The translations under genes were made by a program, and so were the position numbers. Source: Desulfatibacillum alkenivorans DSM 16219 (GTDB lineage Bacteria; Desulfobacterota; Desulfobacteria; Desulfobacterales; Desulfatibacillaceae). From it: a stretch of 64,000 nt of DNA. Below the pieces are notes generated by a model. That model did no database searches and was not told the origin of the DNA. It saw nothing but the letters and a program-made list of their open reading frames with translations. Shown in pieces: positions 1 through 8,989 of this stretch (positions are counted from its first letter, which is position 1; every line of letters starts with the position of its first letter). Location: the NCBI RefSeq assembly GCF_900142135.1, contig NZ_FQZU01000025.1, forward strand, positions 1-64,000. The letters are read 5' to 3'.

Positions 1-186
1 AAACCGAGCGCCCGGCCGCCTGCCCCGGCAGGCGCGGCTCCGACGCAGGAAGGGCAAGCCCCATTCTCGCCGCGCCGCCGGGTCGGCGGCCCGAGGAGCT
101 CTATCGGTTTTTGGATCAAGGGCCGGGTTTTTTCCGTCCAGAACCCGATGGGTGACTGGTGCAGCAGCAAAACCGCTGACACATAA
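1..186 (+). CDS. 3' end of an unidentified protein (partial)
   Basis: An open frame runs from the first base to a TAA at 184-186 and gives about 61 residues. It starts with an Ala/Pro-rich, linker-like stretch and ends in a more ordered segment containing GFWIKGRVFSVQ and a final DWCSSKTADT. Third codon positions are mostly G or C, as in the real genes nearby, which favours coding. However, a second frame is also open as far as 301, so GC-rich chance cannot be excluded. No family was recognised. The gene body lies to the left of the window. Confidence 0.35.
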   Translation, partial: KPSARPPAPAGAAPTQEGQAPFSPRRRVGGPRSSIGFWIKGRVFSVQNPMGDWCSSKTADT

Positions 187-330
187 GAACGGATACATCC
201 CAGGCGAATCAAGAGTCCGGGCGGTTATGCAACTCCGGAGGGCAAGAAAACAGAGTTTCGTTGCCACAGGTAGAGTGTTTTTTCTTGACCTCCGCCTCTA
301 ATGGGTGACCCCATTTTTCTTTGACGCCGG

Positions 331-1329
331 TCAGGGAACCACACCCTGGATAATCCCGGAATCGGTGGGCCCCTTGAAATCCAGCCTTTTAATGTCTTTC
401 ATTCCCGCGTTTCGCATCATATCCATGAGCTGCCCCTGGGAGTACGCCCTGCCCTCTTCCGTGCCTAAAAGCATGTTGATGGAGAACAAGGTGGGGAACA
501 GGGGCCCGTCCATCGTATCGTCCAGGATGAATTCGTGAATCCACACCACGGCGCCCGAATTTGCGGCTTGGGCGGTTTTCGTCACGATATCCTGGCAGGC
601 CTCCGGTCCTTCTCCGTGAAGGATATGGGAAAGCCATGCCGCATCGAACCCCTGGGGGATGTCGTTTTCCAGGTAGCTGCCGGGAGCGAAGCCGATCCTG
701 CCGGTTAGGCCGAATCGCTCCACGGTCTGACGCAAAAAGGGCTCCGTGGCGGGCAGGTCGAAGACAATGCCTTTGAGCTCGGGATTTTCCTTGCAAAAAT
801 GAATGGCATAGGTTCCCGGGCCTCCGCCCAGGTCCAGGAGGAGCTTTCTCCCCTTAAGATCCAGAATTTTTGCGACATTGGGGGCGATGGCCATGGCGTT
901 GTTGAACATGCCCATGAGGAAGTTTTTGCGGGTTTCCTCGTCCTGTAATGAGGCCCGGCCGCGGACGGGCTTGCCGGATTTGACGGCCTCGGGAATCTTG
1001 TTGAAGGAGTCCACCAATTGCTGATGGTGCATGATCATAAAGCCGACATATTGAGGGGAGTCCTTGCACAGGAATTTTTTCGCCGCGTCCGTATTGGCGA
1101 AGTCCGCCCCGGTCTTTGTAAGCAGGTTAAGGCCCGCCAGGGCGTTCAAAAGCACTTCAAGGGCTCTGGGGTCCGCGTCCATTATGGAAGCAAGCTCGGG
1201 CGCGGACAGGAATTTATCTCCTAAAAAGGAAAACACCCCCAGCTTAACGCCGGCGTGCAAGGTGCAGGTTTTCCAATAATAGCCGGATAGTTGAAGCAGA
1301 CTGCCGGGATTCCATTGGGTCGATTCCAT
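331..1329 (-). CDS. SAM-dependent O-methyltransferase family protein
   Basis: This 332-residue protein has the two-part layout of the Methyltransf_2 (plant-type O-methyltransferase) family. An N-terminal winged-helix dimerisation region covers roughly residues 10-90, and a Rossmann methyltransferase domain follows. The glycine-rich SAM loop LLLDLGGGPGTYA lies near residues 163-175, and an LSHILHGEGPE stretch matches the usual catalytic-histidine region. The reading frame extends 27 codons further upstream. The start at 1329 is preferred because AGGAGG sits about 7 bases before it. The gene stands alone, divergent from the lipid kinase, so the substrate (O-, N- or C-methyl acceptor, or a small molecule) cannot be read from context. 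Confidence 0.8.
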   Translation of the reverse strand: MESTQWNPGSLLQLSGYYWKTCTLHAGVKLGVFSFLGDKFLSAPELASIMDADPRALEVLLNALAGLNLLTKTGADFANTDAAKKFLCKDSPQYVGFMIMHHQQLVDSFNKIPEAVKSGKPVRGRASLQDEETRKNFLMGMFNNAMAIAPNVAKILDLKGRKLLLDLGGGPGTYAIHFCKENPELKGIVFDLPATEPFLRQTVERFGLTGRIGFAPGSYLENDIPQGFDAAWLSHILHGEGPEACQDIVTKTAQAANSGAVVWIHEFILDDTMDGPLFPTLFSINMLLGTEEGRAYSQGQLMDMMRNAGMKDIKRLDFKGPTDSGIIQGVVP

Positions 1330-1526
1330 GCTTTGCGCCTCCTTTTTTTCTTTGTAGAATAACCTAACATAGCGTTTCCCGCAATGGGGGAGCAAAAAAT
1401 TATTACGCATGTTTTGAACGCTTGCAAACCGCTGACAATTCTGTTAGGAATTAGTAATCAACTATTTGAATTCATTCTTAACAGACTGCGATATTTCTAT
1501 CGGCTTTCTACCCGGTTCATCGGTAA

Positions 1527-2486
1527 ATGAAAAAGTTTCTGTTTTTAGTCAATCCGATATCAGGCAGCAGCCCGGGGACCATTGTGGCCTCCCGGATCGC
1601 CCATGCTTTAAAGGGCCGCGTCCCCTATTCCCAGTACGATATTGTTTTTACGGAAAAAGACATAGCAGGCCAGGCAAAGGCTTTGGCGCCCCATTACGAG
1701 GCCGTGATCGGCGCCGGCGGCGACGGCACCTTCGGCGCCCTGGTTCAGGCTGCGGCGCAAACGCCCAATCCGCCGAAGATAGGCGTCATCCCTTTTGGGG
1801 TGGGGAATGATTTCGCCAGGTCCCTGGGGGTGCTGGAAGTGCTTAAGCACTGGGGCGTTCCCGGCATGATCAACATGTTTTTGGCCGGAAACACCAAGAT
1901 GGTGGACGTGCTCCATGTGAACGGCGAGCACTTGTTTTCCAGCTATTTGGGAATCGGCAACGATGCGAAAATATCCAACACCTTCAATCACTTCCGCCCC
2001 AGGACTCCCAGGTCGGTAGCCGGGCTGCGCATCGGCATCAACAAGCTTTTGTATACGGGGTTCAGCCTGCGCAACCTGGCGTACACAATCCCGTTCGCCT
2101 TTGAAATCAGATACAGAAACTCCAGCGGCAGGGAGACCTGCGTGAACGCTCCCGTGGGCCTGCACGGGATTCTGGTGACCAATTCCGCCATTTACGCCGG
2201 CGGCGCCAAGGTGTCCTCCAGGGCGGATCTCTCGGACGGAAAGTTCGAGGTGACTGTCATCAAGGACATTCGCCATTGGTGGGCTATGCATTTAACGCGG
2301 TTTTTTAAAATGCCTCTGGACGAACTATCGCCCATGGTGTACCAAATATCCACCGACTGGCTGAAAATCAGCCTGAACGGAGAAACCTTCTTCCAGATCG
2401 ACGGGGAAGAGCCCGGGCCTGAAATAACCAAAGCAAAAAGCCTGGAAGTCAAGGTTTCGCATCAAATGGAAATGTTTAGGCCTTAG
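1527..2486 (+). CDS. YegS/DagK-type lipid kinase
   Basis: This 319-residue protein has the diacylglycerol kinase catalytic fold. It opens with KKFLFLVNPISGS, the usual first strand of the family, and carries the nucleotide-binding GGDGTFG at residues 64-70. The C-terminal half has the beta-sandwich seen in YegS and DgkB, including a late SLNGETFFQIDGEEPG segment typical of the family end. These cytoplasmic, membrane-associated enzymes phosphorylate diacylglycerol, sphingoid bases or related lipids with ATP, so recycling of phospholipid head-group intermediates is likely. The exact substrate is not visible. No strong Shine-Dalgarno sequence precedes the ATG, but the N-terminus fits the family well. 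Confidence 0.85.
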   Translation: MKKFLFLVNPISGSSPGTIVASRIAHALKGRVPYSQYDIVFTEKDIAGQAKALAPHYEAVIGAGGDGTFGALVQAAAQTPNPPKIGVIPFGVGNDFARSLGVLEVLKHWGVPGMINMFLAGNTKMVDVLHVNGEHLFSSYLGIGNDAKISNTFNHFRPRTPRSVAGLRIGINKLLYTGFSLRNLAYTIPFAFEIRYRNSSGRETCVNAPVGLHGILVTNSAIYAGGAKVSSRADLSDGKFEVTVIKDIRHWWAMHLTRFFKMPLDELSPMVYQISTDWLKISLNGETFFQIDGEEPGPEITKAKSLEVKVSHQMEMFRP

Positions 2487-2571
2487 GAAAGGAGAAGTTC
2501 AACCAGCACTTAAAATCAAGCCGCAAAAAATATCGCCAACCACAATAGACGCAAAACCAAGGGGGGGAATT

Positions 2572-3621
2572 ATGTTTAAAATGTGGAAGCGCATCTGTAT
2601 TGCTTTTCTTTGTCTAATCTTGCTTGCACCCGTTGCGGGCCTTGCCAAGGATTACGGCGACAAGGACTCCGCAAAAGTCATCTGGAAAACCGCCACCATG
2701 GCGCCCAAGGGAATCGGATATTCCCAACTGTTCGAAGAAATTCTGCTGCCTGAAATCGAAGCCCAGACCAAAGGCGACCTGTACCTGAAGATCTACTGGG
2801 GCGGGGTCATGGGAGACGATAAGCAGATCCTGAAAAAAATGCGCATCAATCAGTTGCAGGGCGCAGGGCTTTCAGGCCAGGGCACCTTTGAACTTTCCGA
2901 CGAAATCGCTGTTCTGGGCCTGCCCTTCATGTTCAACAACTACGAGGAAATCGATTACGTTAAAACGAAGATGATCGATACCTTTGATGCTGTCGTGCGG
3001 GAAGAGTCCGGATTTAAAGTGCTCCAATGGCTGGATCAGGACTTCGACCAGATTTATTCCAGCAAATATCCCATGGATCTTTGTGAGAACTTCAGCAAGG
3101 TCCGGTTCATCACCTGGTATGGCAACCTGGAAGGCAAGGTCCTGGAAAAACTGGGCGCCAGCCCCATCCCCATTGACGTGGCGGAAATACCCTCCACGGT
3201 CCGGTCCGGGGCGGGAGAAGCGCTCATTGCTCCTTCCATTTGGGTTGCCGCCACCCAGTTGTACAACTCGTTCGAATACGTCAACTCCGCAAAAATCCGT
3301 TACACTCCGGCCTTTGTGGTGGTGACCGAGGACGCCTGGGAACAGGTTCCTCAAGAGCACGTAAAAAAGGTGGCGGAAATGCGGGTTCCACTCTCCCAAA
3401 CCTTTTGCGAGCACTCCCGGAAGGAATCGGAACGATACCTGAAAGCCATCATGAGCCGGGGCATTAAGAACGCCCAGCCCTGCAAGGAAGAAATGGAACT
3501 CCTAAAGGAAAAAACCGTCCCCCTGTGGGACGAGCTTGCAGGCGAATTGTATTCCCAGGAGATTCTGGACGAACTGCTGGCCCATTTGCAGGAATTCCGC
3601 AACATGCAAAAAGGGGGATGA
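2572..3621 (+). CDS. TRAP transporter solute-binding protein (DctP family)
   Basis: This 349-residue secreted protein begins with a Sec signal peptide (basic MFKMWKR, hydrophobic core, cleavage near AGLAKD). The mature part starts with the DctP-type pattern WKTATMAPKGIGYSQLFEE, followed by GDLYLKIYWGGVMGDDKQ. Family members capture carboxylates and other organic acids in the periplasm and hand them to DctQM permeases. No dctQ or dctM gene lies in the window, so this is an orphan receptor that must use a distant permease or act as a sensor. A G-rich Shine-Dalgarno sequence sits about 5 bases before the ATG. A strong terminator follows at about 3695. Confidence 0.85.
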   Translation: MFKMWKRICIAFLCLILLAPVAGLAKDYGDKDSAKVIWKTATMAPKGIGYSQLFEEILLPEIEAQTKGDLYLKIYWGGVMGDDKQILKKMRINQLQGAGLSGQGTFELSDEIAVLGLPFMFNNYEEIDYVKTKMIDTFDAVVREESGFKVLQWLDQDFDQIYSSKYPMDLCENFSKVRFITWYGNLEGKVLEKLGASPIPIDVAEIPSTVRSGAGEALIAPSIWVAATQLYNSFEYVNSAKIRYTPAFVVVTEDAWEQVPQEHVKKVAEMRVPLSQTFCEHSRKESERYLKAIMSRGIKNAQPCKEEMELLKEKTVPLWDELAGELYSQEILDELLAHLQEFRNMQKGG

Positions 3622-3694
3622 TGAACGCGGGGTAAGTCCAATGACATACCGCCTTTGTTGAAAGATTGAGGTCGTACGATTGATCGTGATGTAT

Positions 3695-3735
3695 AGGCCT
3701 GCTTTGGGTGAATACGCCCAAGGCAGGCCTTTAAT
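3695..3735 (+). terminator. Rho-independent terminator after the TRAP binding protein
   Basis: The arm AGGCCTGCTTTGGGT pairs almost fully with CCCAAGGCAGGCCT after a short loop, and TTTAATCTT follows. It lies about 75 bases after the upstream stop codon. Confidence 0.7.
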
Positions 3736-3901
3736 CTTAAAAATAAAGTAAAAGCTGAAGTGTAAAACATTTGTCAGGATGGGCCTGGGGCTTTTCAGGA
3801 AAGATCTTGTTTGGTAAAGTATAATTTCGGCAAGGTTTTTGCTTATAGTGTTCTCAAACGGATCGGACTTTCGCACCCAACCAAAAGACGCGGACAAGGC
3901 C

Positions 3902-5449
3902 ATGCTATCTGAAATAAAACATCTTGAAGGGCGCTTTCCCGGCATGCACCGGGACAACCAGGGACGGCACGTTAAAACCGTGGATAAATACAAGATCTAC
4001 GGCGCTCCTTTGGATTTCAGGGAATTGTGCGGCCGTTTGGTCAGGCCCGAGACAAAATATCTTGTTTTGGACCTGGACGGCACCTTCCACAAAGGGCTCA
4101 ACCCCGGCGTCATGCTGGGATTTGAGTTATGCGCCTATCAGGCTTACGGCCTGGATTATATGGAATCCATGGACGATAAAAACCGTCTTGGCTCCATCGT
4201 CTTGAATTGGAAGGATCAGGCCGCCCAAAGCCGGTACGCCAAAAAAGGGGCCAAAAGATGGCTGTTGCCCGGAGTTTTGTATTATTCCCTGGCCCGGGTG
4301 GGATGGAAAGCCTCGCCGGTGAGGAAGACCATCCGCCAGACTCTGGGGCCCCACGCCATGGATCGGATGCTGGCCCTCATGCGCCTGAGCCTTATGCATC
4401 AAATGGCGGGCGTTCCGGCGGAGGACGTGCACAAGCTGGTCAGAAGCCTGTGGAAGCGGCATGCGGACCGTCAGGTCATAGAGCCGGAAGACATCCAATG
4501 GCTGAGGGATTCGTTTCCAAACTTAAAAATCATCGTAAGCAGCGCGTCCCCTCGTGCCTTGCTTCAGGTGGTGCAGGAGCAGTTTCCCGTGCACGACATC
4601 TTCGCCACGGAAGTGGAAACCATCAACGGCAAAACCAGTTCGCCCCACTGGATGCATCCGGTGTTCGGAAGCGGCCAGCCTAAACGGATCGCCCCGCCTG
4701 CTTCCCTGCGCCAGAACGCTTATTACAACAAGATCAAGTATTTATCATTGAAATATCCGGACTTTATGGACTCAGGCGTCCATACCGTGGGAATCACGGA
4801 CACCAAGCATGGGGAAGACTATCCCTGGTCAGAGTATTTTAAATGCGTGGCTGATATAAACAGCCCGGACCCGTTCTCGCCTTTGGTGTCCACGGCCTCG
4901 CCGCTCAAGGAAATCCACTCGGCCAAGATTAAAACCCGCCGGGACAAGGAAGAGGCCGAGTCGGAGGAAAACGCCCAGCCTTGGGACATGCCCTCCCCCA
5001 CGCCCTCTTCGGAGAATTTTGAATTTTCCAAGCAGGACCTGGAGGATATCCTGATCAACGAACTGGCCAAGGCCGAAGCCTTGGCCATCAAGTGCTATGA
5101 CGCCGTTCCACGCGTGGTGGAAGACCTGGGCGCCATGGCCGGAGAGTCCTTTGCAATAAACCAGGCTTTGGAAAACGTGATTATCGGCTATAACGCCAGC
5201 CTCGGCGCAGATCGGGATCTGTATTTCGAAAGGGTGCAGGAAGCCCTCAAGCAGACCTACCGGCTTAACCGGCAATTGAACTCCCGCATGAATCCCGTGT
5301 CCAAACGGTGGTCCGAGATCGAAAAAATCATGGAATCCGCCCGAAGCAAAATTCACAAGAAAGCCGGGCGCTCCCTGGAAGATCAGCCGCCTCCGCCCTA
5401 CCTGGAGGACCAGCTTATCTTTTCGGAAAAAACTCTGCCCGGAGGCTGA
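3902..5449 (+). CDS. HAD-fold hydrolase-like protein with long C-terminal extension
   Basis: The protein has about 515 residues. Haloacid dehalogenase signatures are visible: motif I LVLDLDGT (Asp57 and Asp59 from this start), motif II IIVSSASPRALL near residue 208, and a late acidic motif, GITDTKHGEDYP. A large helical insert lies between motifs I and II. After about residue 340 comes an acidic linker and then a roughly 150-residue helical domain with no family I recognise. HAD enzymes are mostly Mg-dependent phosphatases, and the phosphate donor here is unknown. The frame is open upstream to a TTG at 3839. The ATG at 3902 was chosen, but no start has a convincing ribosome site. A TATAAT at 3820-3825 may be the promoter -10. 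Confidence 0.6.
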   Translation: MLSEIKHLEGRFPGMHRDNQGRHVKTVDKYKIYGAPLDFRELCGRLVRPETKYLVLDLDGTFHKGLNPGVMLGFELCAYQAYGLDYMESMDDKNRLGSIVLNWKDQAAQSRYAKKGAKRWLLPGVLYYSLARVGWKASPVRKTIRQTLGPHAMDRMLALMRLSLMHQMAGVPAEDVHKLVRSLWKRHADRQVIEPEDIQWLRDSFPNLKIIVSSASPRALLQVVQEQFPVHDIFATEVETINGKTSSPHWMHPVFGSGQPKRIAPPASLRQNAYYNKIKYLSLKYPDFMDSGVHTVGITDTKHGEDYPWSEYFKCVADINSPDPFSPLVSTASPLKEIHSAKIKTRRDKEEAESEENAQPWDMPSPTPSSENFEFSKQDLEDILINELAKAEALAIKCYDAVPRVVEDLGAMAGESFAINQALENVIIGYNASLGADRDLYFERVQEALKQTYRLNRQLNSRMNPVSKRWSEIEKIMESARSKIHKKAGRSLEDQPPPPYLEDQLIFSEKTLPGG

Positions 5450-5498
5450 TGACAAGAGGCCGCCGCCATGTCCCGGCCTGGCATCTCATTCTCCTCCG

Positions 5499-6365
5499 TT
5501 ATTCCATGTTGGGCGGAGGGGGCGGCGGTCCGGAAGAAAGCGGCGGAGAAGCAGGGGGCAAAGGCGGCGGCGCCATACTCTCATAATACGCTTTTTTCCG
5601 TTTTTTCAATTTAAAGTAGGCGTAAACCGAATGGCCAAACAGCCCCAGAAAAAGCAGGGACAAGCATCCAGCAATAAGGGATGAATAGATGAAACGCGTC
5701 CTGGGGAGAGGCCAGGCCCCCTGATCGATGATCAAAACCGCACTTGGGTGGATGCTGTCAAAGTCCTCAAGCACAAGCTCCCTGGTATCCGGGTCCGAAA
5801 ACGAAAAAATCCCCTGCAGGCTGTCGTAAACGCCGTCGTCGGGTAAATCCTCCAGGCTCGTATAGATATCGGTTTTGCCAAAGATAAGACGGGCGCCGAT
5901 TTTTGGCGGCAGCGGCTCCCCCGTGGCCTCATCCAGCGCCAGCACTTGGTAGTAGATGCAGTCTACTTCAATTTCCCCGGTTTCCAGATCTTCATAATAA
6001 TCATAATAGCATTCCGAATAAAACCGGTAATGATCCGAAATTAATATGTTTCGGTTTAAAGGAAGATCACCCTGGGTAAGCCGGGCTACGGAAACCTCGG
6101 AAGGATCGGCCCGGCAATTGTCTGCGTCTTGATACCAAGCGACGGAAGCAATGCAAATTATGAGCGTAAAAACCATGGCCATAAAAAAGAAGGGTCGCTT
6201 CACCTTATCCCAATGCTCCATCAAGACATAAATGACGAAGATGGGAAAAAGCACGGTCAGCAGCCCGTGCATGGAATCGGCCATGAACACGCTGACAAGG
6301 AACCAAATGAGGGCGCCAAGCGCAACAACCATCCCCAGAAGCATAAAGAACATAGTCACGTCCAT
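5499..6365 (-). CDS. Membrane protein with proline-rich tail, last gene of the polyamine-linked operon
   Basis: This 288-residue protein has an N-terminal block of about three membrane spans (residues 5-95). An extracytoplasmic domain of about 130 residues follows, containing a Tyr/Cys-rich CYYDYYEDLE stretch. One more span lies near residues 228-250, and the short basic cytoplasmic tail ends in runs of Pro, Ser and Gly. It starts 9 bases after the spermidine synthase-like gene and is almost certainly cotranscribed with it. No family was recognised and no catalytic motif is visible. The Pro-rich tail may be a docking segment, which is inference only. Confidence 0.65.
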   Translation of the reverse strand: MDVTMFFMLLGMVVALGALIWFLVSVFMADSMHGLLTVLFPIFVIYVLMEHWDKVKRPFFFMAMVFTLIICIASVAWYQDADNCRADPSEVSVARLTQGDLPLNRNILISDHYRFYSECYYDYYEDLETGEIEVDCIYYQVLALDEATGEPLPPKIGARLIFGKTDIYTSLEDLPDDGVYDSLQGIFSFSDPDTRELVLEDFDSIHPSAVLIIDQGAWPLPRTRFIYSSLIAGCLSLLFLGLFGHSVYAYFKLKKRKKAYYESMAPPPLPPASPPLSSGPPPPPPNME

Positions 6366-6374
6366 GTGAACCTC

Positions 6375-8084
6375 CTATTCCGCCTTCCAGCTTTCGTCCA
6401 GGTAATAGGTTAGCAGCGCGGGCTCCATAAGGGTGTTAATTCTGGTTTCGCTGGTTGCAAGCGAGCCTTTGCCAAATGAAAGGGCCGCACGGAACGCGTC
6501 CGGGGTCAGATAAGCCGTATCCACCCCAAAGGTTTCAGTGGCGGCGATTCTCTTTCGGATTTCGCCCTCGTCCCTGTTTTTCCACGCCATGATCCATCCC
6601 CAATCTCCAAAGGACGGCACATTGTCATGATACGGAAGGGTTCTCCAGCCGGCGGATTCCAAAGTGCGGCGAATGCATAAATAGGATTCCCTGGCGTGAT
6701 ACGGGGACGTCGCCTGGACCACCACCATGGCGCCCGGCGCTGCGGCACTGGCCAATTTTCGGTAAAACTCCCGGGAATAAAGTTTGGCCAACTCCACGGA
6801 AGACGGATCGGGAAAGTCAATGATCACAATGTCCCATTGGCCGGGCGCCTGATCCAGAAACCGGTCCGCGTCCACGTTCATGATTTCCACCGAGGCGATC
6901 CTTTGAGTCTCCGGCTCTCCGCTGGGACGCACCTTGCCCGTATCCTGAAAGACGCGGGTCCAGCCGACTCCGGAAACCGCATCCGACGCCTTGGCGATAA
7001 CCTTGGCGCCCTCAAAGGCATGGTTGTTCAGCCGGGTCAGGATGGGATTGGTGGAGCACACCTTCACCATGTCCGGGTCCAGGTCCACCAGCAGAACATT
7101 TTGCACTTGGGGGTGTTTTAGGACTTCCCGCAAAGCCAGGCCGTCCCCTCCTCCCAGGATAAGCACCCGCTCCGGGTTTTGAACCAGGGCGAAGGCCGGA
7201 TGCACCAGGTGCTCGTGGTAAATGGCTTCATCCACGCTGGAAAACTGGAGGTTGCCGTTGATGAAAAACCGGTAGTCGTTCAAGGGGGCGTCGTAGGTCA
7301 ACACCAGTCTTTGGTACTTGGTGGTTTTGGAAAAAACGATTTTGCTGTCGTAGAGCTTTTGCTCCAGGTTCAGATTCCAATCCCGGTTATTATTGTATCC
7401 GAAAGCCAGAAGCGCGGCGGAGACCACAATCAAAATTACGCAAACAACCCGGTACTTTACCAATCCAAACTTCATAAAATACATGAAGGTGATCGCCGCG
7501 ATAAAAAAGTTGGTTCCGCCCACCAGAAAGCTGATTTCCGTCAAAGGAAAGGTTTTTAGCAGGAAAAAGGTCCAGACTATGGCGCCCGCAAAAGAGCCTA
7601 TGTAATCCGGCCCCACCACCCCGGCGATATTGGTCCCCAGCGTTTCGGAGTATTTTTCGTTTATCCGCAGGACCAGGGGGATTTCAAAGCCAATGAGAAA
7701 CCCGATGGCCATGACGAAAAAATAATTGATAACCATGAAGTGATCCGGGACGAATCCGAACGAGGCGTATATGGCGATGGGCGCGTAACCGCCCAATAAA
7801 GCCAGGAAGGTCTCCAGGAATATGAATTTTTCGATCAGATAGCGGTCGGACATGAATTTCTGGACGTAACCGGCCACGCCCATCATCAGGAGCATGAGGG
7901 CGATGGTGATGCTGAACTGCTCTATGGAGTTGCCCAGGATGTATGTGGAAACCGTGCTGAGGATGTACTCGAAAACGAGCCCGCACGCCCCGGTGGCGAA
8001 CATACTGAATCCAAGCAAAAAGGAGGCGAACCGGGGATGTTTTTTGCCCGCGGAATCGCCCCCTTTTGTATTTGATAGGCTCAT
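6375..8084 (-). CDS. Membrane-fused spermidine synthase-like aminopropyltransferase
   Basis: The protein has 569 residues. The N-terminal ~235 residues hold about seven membrane spans, and a cytosolic spermidine synthase domain follows. Family marks are visible: QFSSVDEAIYHEHLVHPA (substrate-binding YHE region), the decarboxylated-SAM loop LILGGGDGLALRE, an acidic LLVDLDPDMV strand end, and VIIDFPDP, which matches the DSxDP catalytic segment with both aspartates kept. The enzyme is therefore probably active, moving an aminopropyl group from decarboxylated SAM to a diamine or similar acceptor at the membrane. The frame extends 45 codons upstream, into the DUF350 gene. The ATG at 8084, 7 bases after that gene's stop, is the sensible start. 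No speD gene lies in the window. Confidence 0.85.
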   Translation of the reverse strand: MSLSNTKGGDSAGKKHPRFASFLLGFSMFATGACGLVFEYILSTVSTYILGNSIEQFSITIALMLLMMGVAGYVQKFMSDRYLIEKFIFLETFLALLGGYAPIAIYASFGFVPDHFMVINYFFVMAIGFLIGFEIPLVLRINEKYSETLGTNIAGVVGPDYIGSFAGAIVWTFFLLKTFPLTEISFLVGGTNFFIAAITFMYFMKFGLVKYRVVCVILIVVSAALLAFGYNNNRDWNLNLEQKLYDSKIVFSKTTKYQRLVLTYDAPLNDYRFFINGNLQFSSVDEAIYHEHLVHPAFALVQNPERVLILGGGDGLALREVLKHPQVQNVLLVDLDPDMVKVCSTNPILTRLNNHAFEGAKVIAKASDAVSGVGWTRVFQDTGKVRPSGEPETQRIASVEIMNVDADRFLDQAPGQWDIVIIDFPDPSSVELAKLYSREFYRKLASAAAPGAMVVVQATSPYHARESYLCIRRTLESAGWRTLPYHDNVPSFGDWGWIMAWKNRDEGEIRKRIAATETFGVDTAYLTPDAFRAALSFGKGSLATSETRINTLMEPALLTYYLDESWKAE

Positions 8085-8091
8085 GATGATT

Positions 8092-8934
8092 TTAAAGCAC
8101 GGCGGCGATGATGATGGCCACGGAAAGCAGCACCCCTTCCGTAAGGGCGATGGCCGCCATGTTTTGATCCCGTTTGATTTCCGTTTCGTAGTCCGTGTTG
8201 GGCAGCAGCAGCCAGTCAATCACCCACCGGAAGATAAAGAGCATAACAAGCCCTGCTCCGGCGCTGACTCCAAAGGCGGAAAGATCCCGGCTCCACCCCA
8301 TGGCCGGGCCTGCTATGCTGGAACGGAGTATGACTCCCAGGGCGACCATCATGCCGGCGGCGTTGAGCCCGGCGGCGGCGTTGCCGTTTTTTATTTCTTC
8401 CCGAATGTTGAAGGGCGTGGCTTTTTCATAGACGAAATACAGGATAAAAAGCACCAACTGCCCCAGGGCGAAAAAAACCAAAGCGCTTAATACCCCCCCG
8501 CCCTCCCCTGCAAAGGCGCCGGCGAGAACCAGCCCGGAAGCGACGTACACGCCCAGTTCGGCAAATCCCACGGCCGCGTTTCCGTTGGCCGCTTCGGCGT
8601 CGTTGTCTATGCCGCTTAAAATGACCCGGTCGCAAACCTCGCGGGCTATGAAAAGCAGGACCACAATCAGGGCGCCTTCCCAGGCCAGGGTTATCACGTC
8701 CTTGACGAACCCCATGGAGCCGCCCGTCAAAGCGCCGCTCATGCCCAGGGCGATGCCCAGATACAGCCCGGCCCGCTGCAAGCCCACGGCCGGGTTGCTT
8801 TTTTCTTCGATTTCATAGTCGTCGTCCATGTCTTTGGTGCGCCAATCCATGATTTTTTTGGCGATCACTACGTAGACCATAACAATTACGGCGTAAACAA
8901 ATCCATGCCCTGTCAATATAAGTTCCTGCATCAT
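8092..8934 (-). CDS. DUF350 membrane protein with two tandem DUF350 units
   Basis: This 280-residue protein is almost wholly membrane-embedded, with about eight hydrophobic spans. The DUF350 hallmark, an Asn-Ala-Ala/Val-Gly turn leading into a span, occurs repeatedly: SNPAVGLQRAG, GNAAVGFAELG, GNAAAGLNAAG and a weaker QNMAAIALTEG. This spacing implies two fused DUF350 units (each normally two such turns). The E. coli relative YjfL is encoded beside a PspA-family gene and a glutathionylspermidine synthase-like gene, so a link to envelope stress and polyamines is known by context. The biochemical role is unknown; a channel or transporter is possible. It sits between the lipoprotein and the aminopropyltransferase in the operon. 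Confidence 0.8.
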   Translation of the reverse strand: MMQELILTGHGFVYAVIVMVYVVIAKKIMDWRTKDMDDDYEIEEKSNPAVGLQRAGLYLGIALGMSGALTGGSMGFVKDVITLAWEGALIVVLLFIAREVCDRVILSGIDNDAEAANGNAAVGFAELGVYVASGLVLAGAFAGEGGGVLSALVFFALGQLVLFILYFVYEKATPFNIREEIKNGNAAAGLNAAGMMVALGVILRSSIAGPAMGWSRDLSAFGVSAGAGLVMLFIFRWVIDWLLLPNTDYETEIKRDQNMAAIALTEGVLLSVAIIIAAVL

Positions 8935-8989
8935 GCCGTTATGCCTCCTGATAAAACGTTGCGTTTAAAACAACGCCCGTGAACTGTCT

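Noticed and set aside
1-300. A riboswitch or other leader at the left edge
   Set aside because: Some GC-rich stems are present, but no conserved aptamer core is visible, and an open reading frame covers most of it.
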